Source: Candidatus Pacearchaeota archaeon
GTDB taxonomy: Archaea > Nanobdellota > Nanobdellia > Pacearchaeales > GW2011-AR1
DNA: 12,215 nucleotides
Reading direction: 5' to 3'
Assembly (NCBI GenBank): GCA_014728745.1
Contig: WJLC01000078.1
Location: forward strand, 1 to 12,215
A program made the position numbers and the translations under genes. Below, in pieces: positions 4,989 through 12,050 of the stretch (its first letter is position 1; each line of letters begins with the position of its first letter). The notes beneath the pieces are model-generated. The model was not told where the DNA came from, made no database searches, and worked only from the letters and a program-made list of their open reading frames with translations.

Positions 4989-7586
4989 TCACTTGCCAAT
5001 AGATTTCTTATGCAGTTCATGCATTCTTCTCAAGAAAGCTTGCTTATCTTCCATCTTAATTAAATCTGCATGCCCTTGTAAAACAAGATTCATTGCAAAA
5101 GGACTTGGAAGTTTTGTTTCAATTATCTTTATCTTAATTCTCTTATCTCTTATCCACTGCAAAACTTTTTTTGCATTTTCAATATCCATTAAATCCTCTA
5201 AAACCTCTCTTCTAGCCTCTCTCAAAATAGGAAAGTTTTTAGTTAGTTTTTTTATTGTGCTAAGTAAAAAGTGTGATCTCATTTGCTGTGTTCCAACTGT
5301 TTTGCTCCTGCCCTTGTAACTTCTTAAAATCATCAAAGCCCTTGTAGCGCAATGCCTAAATCTCCTTGAAAGAACATCTGTTCTCTCAACTGCCTCTGAC
5401 AAAATCTTTTCAAGACTTTCCTTAGTTAAGTAATCTAAAGCCTTTTCAATAGGAAGCTTGCTTCCAGCAAGATAAAATCCATTGTCATTTATTCCTATTT
5501 CAATATCTCTCTTTTTTGAGCGTGCCATCAAATATCCCAAAGCACGAGATAAAACATCATTTACTCTTCTTCCATACATGCTGTGGAAAATTAATTGGTT
5601 TTTACTATTTCCTTTTCTGTCCATTGTCTTGCATCTCTCAACAACCATAGTATTAGAATCAGGAATTTCAAGAAAATTATGCTGCTCTTCAAAATAATTG
5701 TAAATTGCCTTTGCAGTTGTCTTGTTAGTATGAAGATGCTCTTGTATAAATTGAATTGTGTCAGATTTTTTGCTTTTCCCAGACATTCTCTCTTTGATTA
5801 ATTTTCTAAATCTGTTAATTTCCAATGCTGAATCAAAACTTAATGGAAGCATTTCAGAAAACCATGATGGAATTGTTGGAGATCTCTTAACATTTCCTGC
5901 AACATAAAGATTCATTCCTCTTGTATACCTATACTGGTATGTTTTTCCTCCAAGCACAAAAACATCTCCTTTTTTCATTCTGCTCAAAAATCCTTCATCA
6001 ATAACACCTACTTGCTCTCCAGAAGGAGACAATTTAACCTTGACAAAGCTTTCATCAGGAATAGTTCCAATGTTTGTCATATAAATTACTCTTGCCATCT
6101 TGCCTCTTTTTCCAATCTGTTTTGTTTCAGGGTCATACCATATCTTAGCATATACATGATTTTTCTCAAGTGCGTATTCTCCTGCAAGATAACTAATTAC
6201 ATCAAGAAAATCCTTTCTGCTTAAAGTATGATAACAATAGCTTTTTTTTATTGTCTCAAAAAGCTCTTTTTCATCCCATATCTTGTAAATTGCCATCCCA
6301 TAAATCTGCTGAGACAAAACATCAAGGGCATTTTTAGGAAATTCAATAGTATTTATTTTTCCTTCAACCATTTCTTTTTGAATAACACTGCATTCAACTA
6401 AGTCATCTCTATCAGAAACAATAAATCTTCCTTTAGCAGTTTCATGAAGCTTATGACCAGCTCTTCCAATTCTCTGTAAAGCCCTTGCAGAACTTTTTGG
6501 TGAGCCAAGCATAATAACTAAGTCAATAAAACCAATATCAATTCCTAGCTCAAGGCTTGTTGAGCAAACAACAACTTTCAATTCTCCATCCCTAAGCTTT
6601 TCTTCAATCTCATACCTATGTGTCTTGCTTAAAGAAGAATGATGGGCTGCAATATTCTCATCGCCATAAATAGTTGGAAACTTTTCTTTTAAATGATTAA
6701 CAACTCTTTCAGTTGCTGAACGAGTGTTAGTAAAAATAAGTGTTGTCTGATGCTTCTCAATTAATTTAGAAAGAGTGCTGTACATTTTAGGATACATATC
6801 TTTATCATTAATCAAATCTCTTGAAGGTGTCAATACTTTTACATCAATATCTTTGTTCAAAGGAACATCTGCTATTCCTACACTTCTCTTGTCATCAATT
6901 CCAACCAAAAACCTTGCAACCTCATCTAATGGCTCAATTGTTGCAGATAATCCAATTTTAACAGGATAAATATTACTTAGTTCATTAAGCCTTTCTAAGC
7001 TTAAACTCAAATAAGTACCTCTTTTGTTATCAAGAGCGTGAATCTCATCAACAACACAAAATTCAAGATATTTGAAATTCTCTACAAACTTCTTTGTTGT
7101 AAGCACTATAGCAAGTGTCTCTGGAGTTGTTACAAGGATATGTGGAGGGTTTTTTGCCATTTTAGCTCTCTTATACTGGCTTGTATCCCCAGTCCTTACA
7201 GCCACTCTAATCTTTTGCAATTTAACTTTTTTCTTTTTAGCAAGCTCTTGAATTTCCTCAAGAGGCTCTACTAAATTCTTAGAAATATCATTTACAAGTG
7301 CTTTTAAAGGTGAAGTGTACAAAGCATAAATCCTATCTTCTAGCTCGTTTTTAGAAGCTAATTCCACAAGATAATTTAGTATAGATAAAAAAGCTGTAAG
7401 GGTTTTAGTTCCTCCAGTAGGAGCAGATATTAAAACATCTTTTCTTTCCCAAATCTGCAATACTCCGTACTTTTGAGCAAGGGAAAAATTCTTGAATTTT
7501 TTCATAAACCACTCTTTAACAAGAGGGTGCAATACTTTCTCAATGTCCTTAGAAGGACGCTCTTTAACATCGTATATTTCTGTCAT
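4989..7586 (-). CDS. lhr: Lhr-type superfamily 2 DEAD/DEAH-box helicase (Lhr-Core-like)
   Basis: This 865-residue protein carries the SF2 motifs in order: a Q-motif-like FSLAQ (34-38), motif I APTGGTKT (55-62), motif II DEIH (180-183), motif III SAT (214-216), motif IV around TLIFTNTRSATERV (282-295), motif V TSLELGID (343-350) and motif VI QRIGRAGH (371-378). After the two RecA domains come a winged-helix-type region and the DEAD/H-associated C-terminal domain, with YGRRVNDVLSRAL starting at 671 and LPSPFAMNLVLQG starting at 826. Length and architecture fit archaeal Lhr-Core helicases, which translocate on single strands and unwind DNA/RNA or DNA duplexes in repair or RNA processing. Motif I is unusual: the second invariant Gly of TGxGKT is Thr60. 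A related phosphoesterase lies downstream on the same strand. The ASH-Ski2 group is the main alternative assignment. Confidence 0.92.
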   Translation of the reverse strand: MTEIYDVKERPSKDIEKVLHPLVKEWFMKKFKNFSLAQKYGVLQIWERKDVLISAPTGGTKTLTAFLSILNYLVELASKNELEDRIYALYTSPLKALVNDISKNLVEPLEEIQELAKKKKVKLQKIRVAVRTGDTSQYKRAKMAKNPPHILVTTPETLAIVLTTKKFVENFKYLEFCVVDEIHALDNKRGTYLSLSLERLNELSNIYPVKIGLSATIEPLDEVARFLVGIDDKRSVGIADVPLNKDIDVKVLTPSRDLINDKDMYPKMYSTLSKLIEKHQTTLIFTNTRSATERVVNHLKEKFPTIYGDENIAAHHSSLSKTHRYEIEEKLRDGELKVVVCSTSLELGIDIGFIDLVIMLGSPKSSARALQRIGRAGHKLHETAKGRFIVSDRDDLVECSVIQKEMVEGKINTIEFPKNALDVLSQQIYGMAIYKIWDEKELFETIKKSYCYHTLSRKDFLDVISYLAGEYALEKNHVYAKIWYDPETKQIGKRGKMARVIYMTNIGTIPDESFVKVKLSPSGEQVGVIDEGFLSRMKKGDVFVLGGKTYQYRYTRGMNLYVAGNVKRSPTIPSWFSEMLPLSFDSALEINRFRKLIKERMSGKSKKSDTIQFIQEHLHTNKTTAKAIYNYFEEQHNFLEIPDSNTMVVERCKTMDRKGNSKNQLIFHSMYGRRVNDVLSRALGYLMARSKKRDIEIGINDNGFYLAGSKLPIEKALDYLTKESLEKILSEAVERTDVLSRRFRHCATRALMILRSYKGRSKTVGTQQMRSHFLLSTIKKLTKNFPILREARREVLEDLMDIENAKKVLQWIRDKRIKIKIIETKLPSPFAMNLVLQGHADLIKMEDKQAFLRRMHELHKKSIGK

Positions 7587-7615
7587 TTTAAGTATTAATT
7601 AAGCTAAGGTGTTAA

Positions 7616-7627
7616 TTGTTTAATTTA
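7616..7627 (-). promoter_or_regulatory. Possible TATA-like box of the helicase gene
   Basis: On the minus strand AAATTAAACA lies about 36 bases before the ATG at 7586, which would give a leader of about ten bases. The region is AT-rich throughout, so the assignment is weak. Confidence 0.25.
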
Positions 7628-7632
7628 TTTTT

Positions 7633-7680
7633 GAGTATGTTGATATGTTTGTATGTTAATATGTTGGTATGTTCGTATGT
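7633..7680 (+). repeat. Six-unit 8-bp tandem repeat
   Basis: Six consecutive units in perfect 8-base register end in TATGT: GAGTATGT, TGATATGT, TTGTATGT, TAATATGT, TGGTATGT and TCGTATGT. The last five bases are constant, the third is A or G, and the first two vary. Degenerate echoes follow: GAGTATGC at 7693 and TAGTATGT at 7709. Confidence 0.85.
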
Positions 7681-7887
7681 CTAGTGGGTTTTGAGTATGC
7701 TATTATATTAGTATGTTTAGTGTGAGTGTGGTGTAGTGAAGGCATTTAAAGTATTGAAGGGGTGTAAGTAAACTAGAATAAAATTAAATTATAAATCTAT
7801 AATTTTACTACTTAAAATTAAGGAAAGTAAGGGTTTATTAATCTTATGTTTAACTCTCTTGTGTTTATGTGTTTAATGAAATAAAAA

Positions 7888-7897
7888 TTTATAAATA
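7888..7897 (+). promoter_or_regulatory. TATA box of the 239-aa gene
   Basis: TTTATAAATA is centred about 33 bases before the ATG at 7925, predicting a start of transcription near 7917 and a very short leader with no Shine-Dalgarno sequence. Confidence 0.5.
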
Positions 7898-7924
7898 AAA
7901 TACCCTAGCATATAATCACGAAAA

Positions 7925-8644
7925 ATGGATAAAATCATCACATACAAATACGCACTCGGGAATCCAAGTGACTTGAGAGAAGGAAACTTTGAAAAAATGC
8001 TTAGTAGTGATAACTTAAAAGATTTTAATTTGGCAAGAAAAAGAAAAAGCAAGGACCTTGTCTTGCCTGAGTTTATTGGGGTTTATCAGCAAGAAAATTT
8101 TATATTCCATAATTATGATGAATCAATTCATAAACAAGAAATAGAAGACCAATATAAGGAATTCAATGATTTTCTTCATCATCAATCAAACCATTTGTTG
8201 GCAGTAAAGTTTGGTCAAGAAGATAAAATAAACCCAGATTTAATACATGTCATTTATAACAAAGACAATGGATGGACAAAAACACTAGTAAAAGAATGCT
8301 TAAAAGATTCTATAGGAAGACTTGTTCTCTCAAATTCATCTAGCTCTCCTGATTTTGGGAGAAAAAACACAAGCACCTGCTATAGTATGATGATAGAGGA
8401 AATGAAAAAAACAGGTCAAGATATGGCGAGTTATTTACTTAAAAACCAATCAAAACTCAAAGAAGCTTTAGATACTGCGTCAAAGTTTGGTTTAACAAGA
8501 GAAGAGTATGTTTTTATGGAATTACTAAGAGATGCTTCAAAACAAGAAAAGAGTAATGAAGAAATAATTGATAATCTTCTTCTTTTAGGACTAACTGAAA
8601 GCCTAATTGAGCATTTTCCAGATAGTCCTTTTTTAGATGATTAA
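7925..8644 (+). CDS. Soluble hypothetical protein, 239 aa
   Basis: No family is recognised. The protein has no signal peptide or membrane segment. The N-terminal half mixes strands and loops (KDLVLPEFIGVYQQENFIFHNYDE; HLLAVKFGQEDKINPDLIHVIYN), and the C-terminal half is helical (MIEEMKKTGQDMASYLLKNQSKLKEAL, then two more helices) and ends in an acidic tail, DSPFLDD. A Ser-rich loop, LSNSSSSPDFGRKNTS, sits in the middle and could be a binding loop, but no nucleotide-binding or catalytic motif is evident. A TATA box lies just upstream, and the aIF5B gene follows after 133 bases with its own likely promoter, so it is probably a single-gene transcript. Its place beside the translation genes does not by itself imply a translation role. 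Confidence 0.72.
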   Translation: MDKIITYKYALGNPSDLREGNFEKMLSSDNLKDFNLARKRKSKDLVLPEFIGVYQQENFIFHNYDESIHKQEIEDQYKEFNDFLHHQSNHLLAVKFGQEDKINPDLIHVIYNKDNGWTKTLVKECLKDSIGRLVLSNSSSSPDFGRKNTSTCYSMMIEEMKKTGQDMASYLLKNQSKLKEALDTASKFGLTREEYVFMELLRDASKQEKSNEEIIDNLLLLGLTESLIEHFPDSPFLDD

Positions 8645-8646
8645 AG

Positions 8647-8680
8647 GTTTAAAGATGTTTAAAGATTAAAAAGTTTAAAG
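8647..8680 (+). repeat. Three GTTTAAAG copies after the 239-aa gene
   Basis: GTTTAAAG occurs at 8647-8654, 8657-8664 and 8673-8680, just after the stop at 8644. Spacing is uneven (10 and 16 bases). The repeats could be slippage products, TATA-like elements or low-complexity chance. Confidence 0.5.
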
Positions 8681-8745
8681 CAATAAATAAACAACTAGCA
8701 AACAACAATTAGGAATAATAAACAATTAATAGGTAATTAGAAATC

Positions 8746-8753
8746 TTTTTAAC
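8746..8753 (+). promoter_or_regulatory. TATA-like box of the aIF5B gene
   Basis: TTTTTAAC is centred about 29 bases before the ATG at 8778. This spacing favours ATG 8778 as the start over the in-frame TTG at 8754, which overlaps the box. Confidence 0.4.
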
Positions 8754-8777
8754 TTGTATCTAGTTCTTGATAGTATT

Positions 8778-10601
8778 ATGACAAACAAAGACTCTAAACC
8801 GCAAAAAAAACAAAAGCAAGAACAAACCCAGATAAGACAGCCTATTGTAACAGTATGTGGGCATGTTGATCACGGAAAAACAAGTATTTTAGATGCACTT
8901 AGAAAGACCTCTGTTCAAGCAGGAGAATCAGGAGGAATAACTCAAAAAATATCTTTCACAAAGTTTCCTGCAGATATCTTAAAGAAATCATGCCCTTTAA
9001 TTGAGTCCTCTGGAATTAAATTAAACATTCCAGGCTTCTTGTTTATTGATACTCCAGGACATGCAGCATTTACAAATCTAAGAAAAAGAGGAGGTGCTTT
9101 AGCAGATTTAGCTGTATTAGTAATAGATATTAATGAAGGAATAAAGCCTCAGACAGCAGAAGTAATCAAAATTCTCCAACACAACAAAACACCATTTATA
9201 ATTGCATTAAATAAAATAGATAATATTTCAGGGTGGAAAACACCTGGCAAGCAAGGTGCAAAAAACACAGGAGGAACACAAGATATATCCTTAAAACAAT
9301 CAATTTCTTCTCAGCAAGATAGAGTAAAGCAGGTTTTTAATGAAAGATACATGACACTAATTGGAAGTTTGAATAATTACGGATTTGATGCTGACCTTTA
9401 CTATAATATAAATGACTTTTCAAAGAAAATTGCATTAGTTCCAACAAGTGCTGAAACAAACCAGGGACTGCAAGAACTAATAATGGTTTTGTGCGGATTA
9501 AGTCAAAAATATTTAAGTGAAAGACTTGAATTAGGAAAAGATGCAAAAGGAGTTATGCTTGAAGTTAAAACAGAAAAAACAATTAATTACAATGAAGCTA
9601 TTCTTTATGATGGAGAATTATCAAGGCAAGACAAAATTGCAGTTGCAAACTTTGAAAATCCTGATAAACCAATTATAACAAAAATAAGAATTCTAGAGGA
9701 AATACAATCCTTATCTAATAAATTCAAGCCAAGTGAAAAAGCTGTTGCTTCTACTGGACTAAGAATGCAATTAGTTGAAAAGGCTAATGTACTTCCTGGA
9801 ATGCCTTTTGAAGTCTTTAAAGACAATCTTGGAGAAATAAAAGAGAAATTCAAAAAAGAGCTTTCAGAAAATGTGAAAACAGACAAAAAAGGAATAATTG
9901 CAAAAGCAGATTCTTTAGGAAGCTTAGAAGCTCTACTTGCTTTGCTTAAGGAAAAAAACATTCCTGTTGTTAAAGCAGGTATAGGGAATGTAAGCAAAAC
10001 TGATCTGATTTCAGCTAAGGCAAACCTAGATATTAATGAATTAGATGCAGTAATTGTTGGATTTAATGTTGATGTTGATGAAGAAGTTGGACCAATAAAA
10101 GGTAAAATAAAAATTATCACTGATGATGTTATTTACAAGCTCATTGAGGATCTAGTGGAATTCAGGCAAGAAAAAGCAAAAGAAATTGAAAAAAGAAGAT
10201 TAATGGAATTAGCCACAATCGCAAAAGTAGATGTCCTGCACAAATATGTATTTAGAAACACAAAGCCAGCTATATTTGGTGTTAAAATTAAAGCAGGTAA
10301 AATTAATTCAGGCCTGAATTTAATTGATGAAAAAGGAGAAAAAGTAGGAAGAATAAAAAACATACAATCAGAAAACAAATCTGTTGAAAAAGCAAATAAA
10401 GATATGGAAGTTGCAATCTCTGTTCCAGGGATCAACTTTGAAAGGCAGATGAAAGATAAAAAGACCCTTTACAGTGATATAAGTGAGAGTCAATTTAAGA
10501 AATTCAAGAAAAATAAAGACCTTCTTTCAGGAGATGAGATAAAGACAATTCAGGAAATTGCAGAAATTAAGAGAAAGGAAAAGCCTGAATGGGGAATGTG
10601 A
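8778..10601 (+). CDS. infB: Translation initiation factor aIF5B (IF2/eIF5B family GTPase)
   Basis: From ATG 8778 the protein has 607 residues, the usual length of an archaeal aIF5B without an intein. It promotes joining of the ribosomal subunits during initiation. GTPase motifs are complete: G1 GHVDHGKT (28-35) with the family His32, G2 GGITQ with Thr55, G3 DTPGH (91-95), G4 NKID (145-148) and G5 TSAET (223-227). Beta-barrel domain II follows from about 258 (KGVMLEVKTEK). The alpha/beta domain III opens near 372 (GIIAKADSLGSLEALLALL). The C-terminal barrel IV lies from about 497 (AIFGVKIKAGKINSGLNLID), ending in helices. No intein interrupts G1 or G3. The TTG at 8754 would add eight residues that overlap the putative TATA box. 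The eS6 gene follows after 99 bases, a common archaeal neighbourhood. Confidence 0.97.
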   Translation: MTNKDSKPQKKQKQEQTQIRQPIVTVCGHVDHGKTSILDALRKTSVQAGESGGITQKISFTKFPADILKKSCPLIESSGIKLNIPGFLFIDTPGHAAFTNLRKRGGALADLAVLVIDINEGIKPQTAEVIKILQHNKTPFIIALNKIDNISGWKTPGKQGAKNTGGTQDISLKQSISSQQDRVKQVFNERYMTLIGSLNNYGFDADLYYNINDFSKKIALVPTSAETNQGLQELIMVLCGLSQKYLSERLELGKDAKGVMLEVKTEKTINYNEAILYDGELSRQDKIAVANFENPDKPIITKIRILEEIQSLSNKFKPSEKAVASTGLRMQLVEKANVLPGMPFEVFKDNLGEIKEKFKKELSENVKTDKKGIIAKADSLGSLEALLALLKEKNIPVVKAGIGNVSKTDLISAKANLDINELDAVIVGFNVDVDEEVGPIKGKIKIITDDVIYKLIEDLVEFRQEKAKEIEKRRLMELATIAKVDVLHKYVFRNTKPAIFGVKIKAGKINSGLNLIDEKGEKVGRIKNIQSENKSVEKANKDMEVAISVPGINFERQMKDKKTLYSDISESQFKKFKKNKDLLSGDEIKTIQEIAEIKRKEKPEWGM

Positions 10602-10663
10602 TTAGAGCAAAAGAATTAGTTAAATTAAGCTAATCAATAACCTTTAAAAACTAAATTTTCAAT

Positions 10664-10674
10664 ACATAAATATT
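10664..10674 (+). promoter_or_regulatory. TATA-like box of the eS6 gene
   Basis: ACATAAATATT is centred about 31 bases before the ATG at 10701. A second candidate, CCTTTAAAAA at 10641-10650, would give a leader of about 28 bases. Either could allow eS6 to be transcribed separately from aIF5B. Confidence 0.35.
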
Positions 10675-10700
10675 AATCATTAAAAAAAATAAAAGACAAA

Positions 10701-11324
10701 ATGGCGTTTAAAATAAACATATCAGCAAAAAATGGAAAAACATACAAGATAGAAGCAGATGCCTCTTCTTTGAAAGGTAAAAGTCTAGGAGAAATAATCA
10801 AGGGCCAGGAAATATCTCCTGATTTAGCAGGATATGAATTGCAGATAACTGGAGCAAGTGACAAAGCAGGTATAACTGCAATGGAAAATGTTCAAGGAGT
10901 TGGATTAAAAAAAGTTCTTTTAACTTATGGAAAAGGAATGCACAAAAGACCTAAAGGAGACAAAAAAATCAATAAATCTCCTCCAGGCCTAAGATTAAGA
11001 AAAAGTGTTCGTGGTAAAGTAATTTCTGAAGCAATCTCACAAATAAATACTAAAGTTATCAAAGAAGGCTCAAAACCACTTAAAGAAATATTTTCAGATC
11101 AAAACAAAAGTGAGAATGAGGCTAAAGGCGAGAGTAAAGGTGAAGAAGAAAAGAAAGAGGAAACCAAAGAACAAGAACCTGAGAAAACAGAAAAGCAAGA
11201 ATCAAATCCTGGTGAAGAGCCTAAAGAAAAACCTTCAACAGAAGGAAACCCTGATAAAGAACCAAAAGAATCTGAAAAAGCAGAGAAAGAAAAGGCTAAT
11301 CCTGATGAAGAGCCTAAACAATAA
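10701..11324 (+). CDS. rps6e: 30S ribosomal protein eS6 with long charged C-terminal tail
   Basis: Residues 1-130 match archaeal/eukaryotic ribosomal protein S6e: MAFKINIS at the start, GEIIKGQEISPDLAGYELQITGASDKAG (30-57), GVGLKKVLLTYGKGM (66-80) and the basic PPGLRLRKSVRGKVISE (94-110), which contacts rRNA in the small subunit. Archaeal S6e is normally about 125-135 residues. Here about 75 more follow, made almost only of Glu, Lys, Pro, Asn, Ser, Gly, Gln and Thr and presumably disordered. The tail contains three related blocks: NPGEEPK (169-175), NPDKEPK (183-189) and NPDEEPK (200-206). It lies downstream of aIF5B, matching the aIF5B-eS6 order seen in other archaea; aIF2-gamma, which often comes next, is not here. 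Confidence 0.95.
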   Translation: MAFKINISAKNGKTYKIEADASSLKGKSLGEIIKGQEISPDLAGYELQITGASDKAGITAMENVQGVGLKKVLLTYGKGMHKRPKGDKKINKSPPGLRLRKSVRGKVISEAISQINTKVIKEGSKPLKEIFSDQNKSENEAKGESKGEEEKKEETKEQEPEKTEKQESNPGEEPKEKPSTEGNPDKEPKESEKAEKEKANPDEEPKQ

Positions 11325-11380
11325 TTATTAATTATTAAAAGATATTTTATTTCTAAACTAGAATAAGAATTAATAATAAT

Positions 11381-12007
11381 TTAACCAAAAGTTATCTGAG
11401 GTAATTCATTTGATAATTTAATCTTAGCGTTTCTAACTTGTGGTTTTCCAAAACAAGTATCTGAATAATCTGGGCAATAAAGGTCTCTTGAATATCCTTG
11501 AATATAAAAGACATCTCCTGCTTCAACATCTAAATCAATATTGCCTGAATCTTCCCAATTCTCACTCTCATACCACTTGACTGTTTCCCATAAAACATCA
11601 TCAGGATTTTCTTTCTTAACAATCCTTATATGTATTCTATAATTACGGTTTGATGATCTATATTGGAACTCTAATCTTATTGTTCCTGATTGTCCCACAG
11701 TAAATGATTTAATAGTTTGATAACTCCTTCTTGTGGTGATTTCACTTAAACTATCAGAAAGTGCAACTGCATTTTCCCCTGCAGAAAAACTCTCTAAATT
11801 ATCTAATCTTTCATCTAAATAATTAATTGCTTCATCAACACTATCCCCTATATAATCTCCACTTGCAATACTTATTTGATCTCCAGGATGATTTGGTGCA
11901 CTAGAATCTGTTATTGAGGCATGTGTAAAAAATATTGCTCCAATAATTGCTAAAAAAGCAATTGCAACAAATAAATTTCCTTTACTAATATTCACCTCTA
12001 ATTTCAT
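11381..12007 (-). CDS. Membrane-anchored secreted protein, 208 aa, unknown function
   Basis: No named family is recognised, though the layout resembles surface proteins common in DPANN genomes. It starts MKLEVNISKGN, then has a hydrophobic helix at about 11-30 (LFVAIAFLAIIGAIFFTHA) that would be a signal anchor, placing the remainder outside the cell. Next come a short Ser/Asp/Gly-rich linker, a predicted coiled-coil or amphipathic helix (VDEAINYLDERLDNLESF, 57-74), and from about 95 a beta-rich domain of alternating polar and hydrophobic residues (TIRLEFQYRSSNRNYRIHIRIV). Cys178 and Cys185 (YCPDYSDTC) could form a disulfide. A TATA box 26 bases before the ATG indicates a leaderless transcript and supports the start. 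A second secreted-type gene lies just upstream on the same strand. Confidence 0.75.
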   Translation of the reverse strand: MKLEVNISKGNLFVAIAFLAIIGAIFFTHASITDSSAPNHPGDQISIASGDYIGDSVDEAINYLDERLDNLESFSAGENAVALSDSLSEITTRRSYQTIKSFTVGQSGTIRLEFQYRSSNRNYRIHIRIVKKENPDDVLWETVKWYESENWEDSGNIDLDVEAGDVFYIQGYSRDLYCPDYSDTCFGKPQVRNAKIKLSNELPQITFG

Positions 12008-12027
12008 ATTACAAAAAAACAGCAGAG

Positions 12028-12037
12028 ATATTTAAAT
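12028..12037 (-). promoter_or_regulatory. TATA box of the 208-aa secreted protein gene
   Basis: On the minus strand ATTTAAATAT is centred 26 bases before the ATG at 12007, matching the leaderless spacing seen for other genes here. It lies in the 43-base gap after the stop of the upstream gene. Confidence 0.6.
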
Positions 12038-12050
12038 GTTTCTTTAAAAA

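Larger units (their letters stand above)
7587..7924. other. Non-coding divergent intergenic region, 338 bp
   Basis: The gap lies between the helicase (-) and the 239-aa gene (+). No credible ORF is seen. From 7590 to 7630 it is AT-rich and probably holds the helicase promoter. From 7631 to about 7770 the plus strand is G/T-rich with very few C residues and contains an 8-bp tandem repeat. From 7771 it turns A/T-rich again, with an AAATTATA/TATAATTT inverted repeat (7786-7805, four-base loop) and the promoter of the next gene. No tRNA or known RNA fold is recognised. Confidence 0.7.

Noticed and set aside
4993..7274. Several 64-108-residue plus-strand ORFs opposite the helicase
   Set aside because: They are antisense to a well-supported helicase, are Cys/Phe/Ser-rich as expected of shadows, and have no start signals.
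7633..7680. Possible CRISPR or replication-origin iterons at the 8-bp repeats
   Set aside because: There are no spacers. No Orc1/Cdc6 gene or recognisable origin recognition box is nearby, so an origin call is unsupported; only the repeat and skew are reported.
9605..10120. 171-residue ORF on the minus strand
   Set aside because: It lies entirely opposite the aIF5B gene and is a Ser/Leu/Phe-rich antisense shadow with no promoter of its own.
11110..11331. Lys-rich 73-residue ORF within the eS6 tail
   Set aside because: It is the shifted frame of the Glu/Lys repeat region of eS6 and has no promoter or ribosome binding site.
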